Part shown: positions 6,478 through 12,573 of the stretch, one piece after another
Numbering within the stretch: the stretch's first letter is position 1
Layout: every line of letters begins with the position of its first letter
Assembly: GCA_023807065.1 (NCBI GenBank)
Contig: JAJJLU010000985.1
Location: forward strand, 1 to 12,573
DNA length: 12,573 nt
Origin: Isotricha intestinalis
Taxonomy: Eukaryota > Ciliophora > Litostomatea > Vestibuliferida > Isotrichidae
Direction of reading: 5' to 3'
The notes under the pieces: model-generated
Databases searched by the model: none
Seen by the model: only the letters and a program-made list of their open reading frames with translations
Told to the model about the DNA's origin: nothing
Position numbers and translations under genes: made by a program

Positions 6478-9400
6478 ATGAAAAAAAAAGAAAAAAAAAG
6501 TTCAAATCATTTTTTTTATATGTACAAAAGATTATTTTTATGCATAATTACAAATAGAATATTTATTTTTGCTTTTTGCTTAGCAGAATTTTTAGATTAT
6601 TTCGTATGTACATTAACAATAATTCCAGATTTTTTTAATTATAATAAAAGTTATGAAAGAAATAAAATTACAACAGTTAAATTTCTTATTAGAATTTCTC
6701 CTTATCATTATCTTTTGGATTTTCTTACAAATAAAACAAAATTTATAATAAATAAAACACCAACTTATATAACATTATTTATTTTTATTTTTTTTTGGAT
6801 TATATATTATATTACTTTGTATTTAATAGGTGATTTTGATTATGAAAATGAATCATTATTTGATAAAATTAAAAGTATGTTTTTAATAAATTTTTATAGT
6901 TATATTTTCTTAAGATTAATAGGAATTTTTGGTATTAATTGTATAATATCTTTATGTTTATCTATTATTTTTCAAGATAAATATACAATAACTGATATAA
7001 TGTTATTATTTTTATTAATATTACTTGCTTTTGGAGATACATTTGGAAAATTTACTTTTTTTACTCAATTTTCAGTTTTATTAAAATTTAAATTTCATGA
7101 AAGTGATATTAATAAATATCCTTTTGATACTTTTTTCGGAGAACAATATGATAAATTATTTATTTTTATTAAAATAATTGTTTGTATTGAGAATAATTAT
7201 TATTTATTAAATCATAATAAAGTAAATAATCTTTTATTATTTTTGGATTTTTTAGCTTTAACAGGAGTAACATCACAAGGAATTTATTTGATTTATATAT
7301 TTTTCATAAATAAAGATTCATTAATATATATATCATTAAATGATTTAACATTATTTAGAATACTTTTTATAAATCAAGGATGTGTGTCAATAATTTTTTA
7401 TTTTATTTTTTACAATAGTAAAGAACATATTCTTTTCACAAGTTTTACAATAATATATTTTATATTAAATTTAATAATAACAATATCAAATTTTGAAAAT
7501 TATGTAACATCACAAGCAATAATAAGTAAAAATATATTAGGAGTTTGTTGGTTTTTCCAAACAAATAATATAGATCATGGAACATTTATTACAGCTTGGG
7601 TAGTTAATCACAAAATAAATTGTGATAGAGAGAATTGTGAAATATGTAAAGAATTAAATGAAAAAGATAATGAAGAAAAATTTGAAGGATTAGATAATTC
7701 TCCAGTAAGAAAAAATAGACGAGTTACAAAATATAAAACTGTATTAAATCCAATGGAAGAGAATAAAAATTTAATTGAATCATATAATATTAATTCTATA
7801 ATGAAAGCTTATCCACCTTTTAATTTTATTTGTAAATTAGTCGGTATTGCTTATAAAGAAAGATATTCTTATGATACTGAAGATAATTTAAGATTAGATT
7901 TTATATTTTTAACTGTTTTATTTTTAAGCCAAAATAACCAACAATTTAGATTTTATAGAAAAGTTTTTATTTTAAGTAGAAAATATAAAAATCAAGAAAG
8001 AATAGTTAGTATGTTAAGAACTATTACTGAATTAGTTAAAAAAAGTCAAAAAGATATGATTGAAAGATATGAAATGATAAAAAAAAATGAAGATTTAAAA
8101 AATGATATAAATAAATATATTAAAGATTTTGAAAATTTTTTACATTTTGAAATTAAAACTCCTGAAAATTATATTAAAATATCTGATAAATTTGATAATA
8201 TAAAAAAGCATCCTAATTTAGATTCAATTATAAGAAAAAATAATGATTACGATTATAAAATGATAATATTAAGATTTATATATGAAACTTTAATAAATAC
8301 ACAATTAAAAAATGTTAATGAATTTGATATAGGATTTTATACAGATTTTTTAAATTTTCATTATTCTCAAGATAAAATATTATTATTAAATTTTTCAATA
8401 GAAAGAAGATTATTTACAATAATAAGAGGAAGTAAACAAGTATTAAAATTTACTGGAAAAAACTTTGATAGTTTATTTCCAGAATTTTTTAAGGTTTATG
8501 GAATAAATATGTGTATGGATAAATTAAAAAATTCAGATATAAGGGATAATAAAAATTTTATTGAAATAATATGTAAAGATTTATCATCAAATGAAACAAT
8601 TGGTTTTGTTTCACCAATGAAAATAGAATATTCAGTTTATCCAACAATTAATATTGATGAATTATTAATTGATATGAATTTTATTATTGATTATACTGAT
8701 ATTATTATATTTCAAATTGAAAGTAATTCTCATCTTGAATTTTTATTTTCTCTTTCTTCAAATTTATTTAAATATTTTGGAGTTACTCCTGAAATATTAT
8801 CTATATTAAATAAGGCTGGGAAAAATATTTCTTTTTCAACTTTATTTTGTAGAACTAATATGTCTAAAGAAGAAAATTTATGTTTATTTCGTTGTCATTC
8901 ATATTATCAAATACATAAAGAATTAATTAAAGTAGAAGGATTAAATGAAAGTTGTAATTTTAAAGAAATGAAAAATTTTCAGAAACAAAATAATTTTCTT
9001 CAAAATGAAGAAGAAGAAAAAAAAATATATTTTACAATAACGAAAAAATTTACATGTAATGATACAAAAGTTCAATATAATGTTTATCATATAAAAGAAA
9101 AAAAGAAGAAAAAGCAAATAGAAAATGCAATAACTCATGTAAAAAGTTCAGCTTTTACAGAATTTGCAAGCATAAATTTCAATGTAAAAGAAAAATCAGA
9201 AGATTATAATGATTTAAGCCACAACAAAGAAAACAATGAAAATGGAAAATATAAATTAGATATTAATAATGTAAGTAATAATATTGTAGGTCCAAATTTA
9301 TCTCTTTTTTCTCAAGCTTCAATGTCTGCTGTTTCTTTAAATAAAAATCAAACCTCTGGAATAGGAGGAAAATTTGGAAATAAAATTGAAGAAAAAAAAA

Positions 9401-11346
9401 AAAGATATAAACAAGTTTATTACTTTACTATTGCTATATTTATTTATGGTTTATGTTTAATGATATTAACTTTCACTTGTTTAATTTTAGTTTTAAGAGA
9501 AAATAATATATTTAAAAAGTTATTTTCTTTATTTCAATCTTTTAAAAAATTACAAAGATCAATTGAAACAACACCACTTTCACTTTTTGCTAATTTTTGT
9601 TATTATTCTGCTAATAGTGAAAAATGTATAAATTATTATGAAAATTATTCTAAAGATTTACAAAATAAATTTGATTCTTTAAAAAATATTCCTTTGATTA
9701 ATTATGCTTTACAACTTGATCTTCCTGGAAGATTTCAAATTGCAGTTCAATCTTTTCAAAATTTTGAAAATGATGTTTATACATTAGATTTTGGAGGTCT
9801 TTATAAGATTAAAATATTAACTGTTTTAAAATTTAAAGTTTTAATTCAAAAGCCTTCTATAATAATTTTAAGAGAAGAATTACTTTTTGTTGATTTAATT
9901 AGAGAATATATTAATTGGTTAACTTATATTATGGAAAATGATTATTTAAATGAAATTTTTTCTCTTTTTAATTTTATTTATAATGATGATAATCAGCAAA
10001 TTATTATTACTGCTGATAATTCTACTGATTTAAGTCAAAGTAAAAAAAATATGTATTTAGTTTTATTAAATTGTCCTATTATTCATCATGGTTTAGAATT
10101 AATTTGTGATATTATTCAAAATGAATTTCATAATGCTTTAGATATTTTAAATGGTTATTTAGTTGGTTTTTTTTTTGCTCTTTTAATTTTACATATTATT
10201 CTATATATTATTTGCTATTTTTTTCTCTTTATTTTTATTAAAATGCTTAAAACTAATATTTATCCTATGAATGCTCAATTTGAAGATTTAAAATATGCAA
10301 ATTTTATTGAAGAAAGATATTCTAATTTAAAAGATTTATGTGATTTTTATTTGGATAATCCTAATATGATTATTCATTCTATTTCTTCTGATGAAGAATT
10401 TTTTAAGAAAAAAATAAAAGAAAAAAATCAAACAAAAACAAAAGAAACAGAAACACCAGAAGAGAGTAATTATAATTATAAAATACCTAAAATAAATGAT
10501 AAACATTTTATAAATGTAATATATAATTATCGGATAGTAATAACAATAATATTTTTAATTTATTTTATTTATTCAGTATCATTTTTTATTTATGTAAATA
10601 AAGGGAAGAAGAAATTAATATATCTAGTAGAATATTCAAAAATAAATCAAAAATTAGATTCTTTTACATATGATAATTTTAATTCTTTAGTTTATTTAAT
10701 GTTAACAAACTCTTCAAGATATGATATAGGAAAGAAAATATTAAATTTAGATAATTATGATTATTTATTTGAAAAAATGACAGAATTACATCAAATAATA
10801 AGAGAAAAAGAAACAATGGAAGTTATTCATAAAAATATTTTTCCTCCATTAAATACACAAGTTGATTTAAATTGTGTTAATGGAAAAATTGATGATCAAC
10901 ATATGAGAAAAGCTTTAAAAAAAATTAATGTTGATTTTATTGATTTTCTTATTCCTATTTGCGAAAATTTTCCTGTTTCTACTATTGGAGATGATAATAT
11001 GTTTATTAAAAATATTTTATATTTACTTAATCAATTATATAATAAATATTATCAAGGAGAATTTAAAGATATTCAAAATTTAATTCAACAACCTGATTTA
11101 TTTAATTTATATACTTTTGTTCTAATTATTAATAGGATTATTAGATTTTATTTTAATGAAAGTGTTTTTACTAAAGAAATTAATAATATATTTTATCATT
11201 TTTCTAGCTTAATTATTCCTTATCTTATTTTTAATATGATTTTAGAATTGGTTATTTTTATTATTTTAAATATATTTGTTATTGCAAAAATTAAAAAAAT
11301 GCATAAAAAATTAAATCAGTTTATTAATTCACTTAAATTTATTTAA
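6478..11346 (+). CDS. Large multi-pass Tmc-like (tiny macrocysts B/C-like) PAS membrane protein
   Basis: This 1622-aa protein is in one uninterrupted frame. Residues 1-340 hold about seven or eight hydrophobic segments (near 27-50, 97-118, 135-165, 172-190, 254-275, 293-312, 319-337). A conserved-looking cytoplasmic part follows: a His/Cys cluster (H378, C382, C387, C390), a segment with DFIFLTVLFLSQNN (474-487) leading into a long charged helix rich in K/E (500-556), and two PAS-like stretches (about 643-675 with FTGKNFDSLFPEFF, and about 744-795 with YFGVTPEILS). A low-complexity linker (about 850-970) leads to TM at 981-1006, an outer domain of about 220 residues, TM at 1226-1257, a cytoplasmic loop, TM at 1352-1374, a second outer domain of about 200 residues, and TM at 1579-1603 with a short basic tail. 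The order N-terminal TMs, HC-type cluster, helix, PAS, then paired TM-ectodomain units matches my knowledge of TmcB/TmcC-like proteins, numerous in ciliates and trichomonads. No cyclase or kinase domain is present. The ATG at 6478 is the first in frame. Ligand and role are unknown. Confidence 0.7.
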   Translation: MKKKEKKSSNHFFYMYKRLFLCIITNRIFIFAFCLAEFLDYFVCTLTIIPDFFNYNKSYERNKITTVKFLIRISPYHYLLDFLTNKTKFIINKTPTYITLFIFIFFWIIYYITLYLIGDFDYENESLFDKIKSMFLINFYSYIFLRLIGIFGINCIISLCLSIIFQDKYTITDIMLLFLLILLAFGDTFGKFTFFTQFSVLLKFKFHESDINKYPFDTFFGEQYDKLFIFIKIIVCIENNYYLLNHNKVNNLLLFLDFLALTGVTSQGIYLIYIFFINKDSLIYISLNDLTLFRILFINQGCVSIIFYFIFYNSKEHILFTSFTIIYFILNLIITISNFENYVTSQAIISKNILGVCWFFQTNNIDHGTFITAWVVNHKINCDRENCEICKELNEKDNEEKFEGLDNSPVRKNRRVTKYKTVLNPMEENKNLIESYNINSIMKAYPPFNFICKLVGIAYKERYSYDTEDNLRLDFIFLTVLFLSQNNQQFRFYRKVFILSRKYKNQERIVSMLRTITELVKKSQKDMIERYEMIKKNEDLKNDINKYIKDFENFLHFEIKTPENYIKISDKFDNIKKHPNLDSIIRKNNDYDYKMIILRFIYETLINTQLKNVNEFDIGFYTDFLNFHYSQDKILLLNFSIERRLFTIIRGSKQVLKFTGKNFDSLFPEFFKVYGINMCMDKLKNSDIRDNKNFIEIICKDLSSNETIGFVSPMKIEYSVYPTINIDELLIDMNFIIDYTDIIIFQIESNSHLEFLFSLSSNLFKYFGVTPEILSILNKAGKNISFSTLFCRTNMSKEENLCLFRCHSYYQIHKELIKVEGLNESCNFKEMKNFQKQNNFLQNEEEEKKIYFTITKKFTCNDTKVQYNVYHIKEKKKKKQIENAITHVKSSAFTEFASINFNVKEKSEDYNDLSHNKENNENGKYKLDINNVSNNIVGPNLSLFSQASMSAVSLNKNQTSGIGGKFGNKIEEKKKRYKQVYYFTIAIFIYGLCLMILTFTCLILVLRENNIFKKLFSLFQSFKKLQRSIETTPLSLFANFCYYSANSEKCINYYENYSKDLQNKFDSLKNIPLINYALQLDLPGRFQIAVQSFQNFENDVYTLDFGGLYKIKILTVLKFKVLIQKPSIIILREELLFVDLIREYINWLTYIMENDYLNEIFSLFNFIYNDDNQQIIITADNSTDLSQSKKNMYLVLLNCPIIHHGLELICDIIQNEFHNALDILNGYLVGFFFALLILHIILYIICYFFLFIFIKMLKTNIYPMNAQFEDLKYANFIEERYSNLKDLCDFYLDNPNMIIHSISSDEEFFKKKIKEKNQTKTKETETPEESNYNYKIPKINDKHFINVIYNYRIVITIIFLIYFIYSVSFFIYVNKGKKKLIYLVEYSKINQKLDSFTYDNFNSLVYLMLTNSSRYDIGKKILNLDNYDYLFEKMTELHQIIREKETMEVIHKNIFPPLNTQVDLNCVNGKIDDQHMRKALKKINVDFIDFLIPICENFPVSTIGDDNMFIKNILYLLNQLYNKYYQGEFKDIQNLIQQPDLFNLYTFVLIINRIIRFYFNESVFTKEINNIFYHFSSLIIPYLIFNMILELVIFIILNIFVIAKIKKMHKKLNQFINSLKFI

Positions 11347-11510
11347 TAATAATTATTCTATAAAAAAAAAGAAGCGAATATTTGTTAATTTTATGTTTTT
11401 AATTATAATATGGTATTATAAATTCTTATATTTTATTTGATATAAAATTAATAATAAATATTATTTTTTAAATTGTAAATATTTTTTTTGAAATTAAATT
11501 ATATTTGAAA

Positions 11511-12338
11511 ATGCAATGGATTTATATGAGAAAATCATGTGTTGAATTTTTAAAAAACTATTCAGATGAAATATTATCAGAAATAATTCCAAATGTTTTT
11601 GAAATAGGAGTTTTAACTTTAAAAAACAGTTTTCATAAAATGATATTTTCAAAAGATGAATTAAGAAATATAATATATGATTTAAGAAAAAATTATTATG
11701 ATGATAATATATATTTAAAATCAATAAATGAAATAAGAAAGAAACAAAAAGAAAAAAATTTTAAAAATTTAAATGAACCTCAAAAAGATGAAATTGAAAA
11801 AGGAATATTTTCAGGAAGAAGAATGTTTAAACAAAATAAAGAAATTTATCCTAATTGGTGGTGGGATCAAAAAGAAGAAAATATTAATAATAATTATCAT
11901 TATAATAATACAATAAATTACGTTAATAATAATTTTGATAATAATAATGAAGATAATAAATATAGAAAAAGAAAATATTCGCATTGTGAAAGAAAAATTA
12001 TGAAAATGAATTTATTATCTAAAGGTGATTTTGATAATAAAAATAATAATTTAAAAAAAAATAAAAATAAAAAATATAATGAAACACATAATTCAAAACA
12101 TCATCATCATAATAAGAAAAAAATAATGAAAATGGAAAATTTAGAAAATAATAATATTTCTGATAAAAATAATAAAATAAATAAGAAGAAAATGAATTAT
12201 AAAATTTCTTATGATAAAGATTTAAAACCAGAAGAAATAAAAAGAAAAGGAAAAGAACCAGATTATCAATATTCATATTATAAAGGAAATATTGAAAGAA
12301 CACCTTCTGAAGGTAATATTAATGAAAGATTTGATTAA
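11511..12338 (+). CDS. Unrecognised Asn/Lys-rich protein, telomere-proximal gene
   Basis: I place the start at ATG 11511 (275 aa); the frame is open back to 11472 but holds no earlier ATG, only a TTG at 11505. I do not recognise the family. Residues 1-120 look folded: a helical part with Cys10, LKNYSDEILSEIIPNVF and ELRNIIYDLRKNYYDD, then GIFSGRRMF and IYPNWWWDQ, a short aromatic motif with three consecutive Trp near residues 115-117. The remainder (about 120-275) is low-complexity, strongly basic and Asn-rich, with a KHHHHNKKK run and many Lys-Asn stretches, and is probably disordered. The basic tail could bind nucleic acid or direct nuclear import, but that is inference from composition only. 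No membrane segment or signal peptide is seen. It is the last gene before the chromosome end, transcribed toward the telomere, with its stop 193 bases from the first telomeric repeat. Confidence 0.6.
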   Translation: MQWIYMRKSCVEFLKNYSDEILSEIIPNVFEIGVLTLKNSFHKMIFSKDELRNIIYDLRKNYYDDNIYLKSINEIRKKQKEKNFKNLNEPQKDEIEKGIFSGRRMFKQNKEIYPNWWWDQKEENINNNYHYNNTINYVNNNFDNNNEDNKYRKRKYSHCERKIMKMNLLSKGDFDNKNNNLKKNKNKKYNETHNSKHHHHNKKKIMKMENLENNNISDKNNKINKKKMNYKISYDKDLKPEEIKRKGKEPDYQYSYYKGNIERTPSEGNINERFD

Positions 12339-12531
12339 TTATTAAATATTTTTTTATTAATTTTTTTTATTTAAATTATTAATATAAATAGCTAACAAAA
12401 TTAAATTAAATAGTGAATTCATATTTGATAAAGTTATTAAATAAATTTTATATATTTATTTATTCAAAAATAATTAAATTTCATAATAATTGAAAAAAAT
12501 TCAATTTTATGAAAAATAAATATTTTTATTA
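12339..12531. other. Short subtelomeric spacer
   Basis: This stretch holds the 3' end of the telomere-proximal gene and nothing else that I can call as a gene. It is almost pure A/T, with one imperfect inverted repeat close to the telomere. There are no repeated subtelomeric blocks or degenerate telomeric copies, so the switch from unique DNA to telomere is abrupt. Such short subtelomeres are typical of ciliate macronuclear chromosomes. Confidence 0.6.
12479..12514. repeat. Imperfect inverted repeat next to telomere
   Basis: The left arm TTTCATAATAATTGAA (12479-12494) and right arm TTCAATTTTATGAAA (12500-12514) are reverse complements apart from one extra T in the left arm, with a five-A loop between them. 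It would form a hairpin of about 15 base pairs. It ends 17 bases before the first telomeric repeat. It could help terminate transcription of the gene to the left, or mark the site of chromosome breakage and telomere addition; neither can be shown from one end. Confidence 0.6.
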
Positions 12532-12573
12532 ATTGGGGATTGGGGATTGGGGATTGGGGATTGGGGATTGGGG
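12532..12573 (+). repeat. Telomere, six perfect ATTGGGG repeats
   Basis: The final 42 bases are six exact copies of a 7-base unit, ATTGGGG (CCCCAAT on the other strand), running to the last base of the window. The G-rich strand points 5' to 3' toward the end, as at a right-hand chromosome end. The four-G run followed by A and T resembles the G4 telomeres of ciliates (TTGGGG in Tetrahymena) but with one extra A per unit. The array is probably truncated by sequencing or assembly rather than complete. Confidence 0.92.

Noticed and set aside
8941..9138. Minus-strand open frame of 65 codons inside the large Tmc-like gene
   Set aside because: Its poly-Phe composition is the reverse reading of AAA/GAA-rich codons; it is a shadow frame.
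6478..11346. Large protein as a receptor-type adenylyl or guanylyl cyclase
   Set aside because: Multi-pass plus PAS layout recalls protist cyclases, but the C-terminus is membrane segments and outer domains with no cyclase catalytic domain.
11505..11510. TTG at 11505 as start of the last gene
   Set aside because: All other genes here start with ATG and nuclear genes rarely use TTG; ATG follows two codons later at 11511.
11494..11724. Minus-strand open frame of 76 codons over the start of the last gene
   Set aside because: It overlaps the plus-strand gene and has reverse-complement composition bias with no protein signal.
12019..12303. Minus-strand open frame of 94 codons in the last gene
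   Set aside because: It is the reverse reading of the Asn/Lys-rich tail and yields a Phe/Tyr-rich chain with no domain.
12532..12573. Terminal repeats as a CRISPR array or ordinary microsatellite
   Set aside because: There are no spacers; the 7-base G4 unit at the end of the sequence, in correct strand orientation, fits a telomere better than a random satellite in an AT-rich genome.
1..12573. Bacterial or phage origin with a defence system
   Set aside because: Arp4, AMMECR1 in eukaryotic form, poly-Asn tracts, a telomere and A-rich start contexts point to a eukaryotic nucleus; no nuclease, phage or bacterial defence module is seen.

Overview
The window looks like the right-hand end of a linear chromosome from a very AT-rich eukaryote, most likely a ciliate macronuclear chromosome. 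Seen directly: the sequence is overwhelmingly A/T, with long A and T homopolymers. Genes are closely packed on both strands without operon-style Shine-Dalgarno sites. The proteins are eukaryotic (an Arp4-type actin-related protein and an AMMECR1-domain protein) and rich in Asn, Lys, Ile and Phe. The last 42 bases are six perfect copies of ATTGGGG, G-rich strand running 3' outward, which is how a telomere reads. No in-frame TAA, TAG or TGA is needed as a sense codon in any intact gene, including one of 1622 codons, so the nuclear code looks standard. A G4-type telomere with a very short subtelomere, extreme AT content, a standard code and a Tmc-like multi-pass sensor suggests a ciliate that kept the standard code, for example a litostome such as a rumen entodiniomorph. 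That placement is inference; parabasalids and other protists also have Tmc-like proteins.

Layout from left to right. 1-632 (minus) is the N-terminal part of an Arp4/BAF53-type actin-related protein that runs off the left edge. 633-1545 is a long spacer that holds what looks like a decayed gene (863-1389, plus). 1546-2145 (plus) is a complete AMMECR1-domain protein. 2227-3474 (minus) is a probable beta-propeller protein of 415 aa with a poly-Asn tract; it converges on the AMMECR1 gene and diverges from the next one across a 93-base T-rich region. 3568-4158 (plus) is an unrecognised 196-aa protein with a possible thioredoxin-like fold. 4517-6328 (plus) is a 603-aa two-pass membrane protein with sensor topology (TM, large outer domain, TM, HAMP-like segment). 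6478-11346 (plus) is a 1622-aa multi-pass protein resembling the Tmc (tiny macrocysts B/C) PAS-containing family. 11511-12338 (plus) is an unrecognised Asn/Lys-rich protein of 275 aa. It is followed by 193 bases of subtelomere, with an imperfect inverted repeat 17 bases from the telomere, and then the telomere.

How the genes might work together: the two neighbouring membrane proteins (4517-11346) both have sensor architecture and neither has a recognisable catalytic output domain. They could be partners in sensing or mechanosensory signalling, but co-orientation and adjacency are weak evidence in a eukaryote. The other genes look like unrelated housekeeping or unknown genes.
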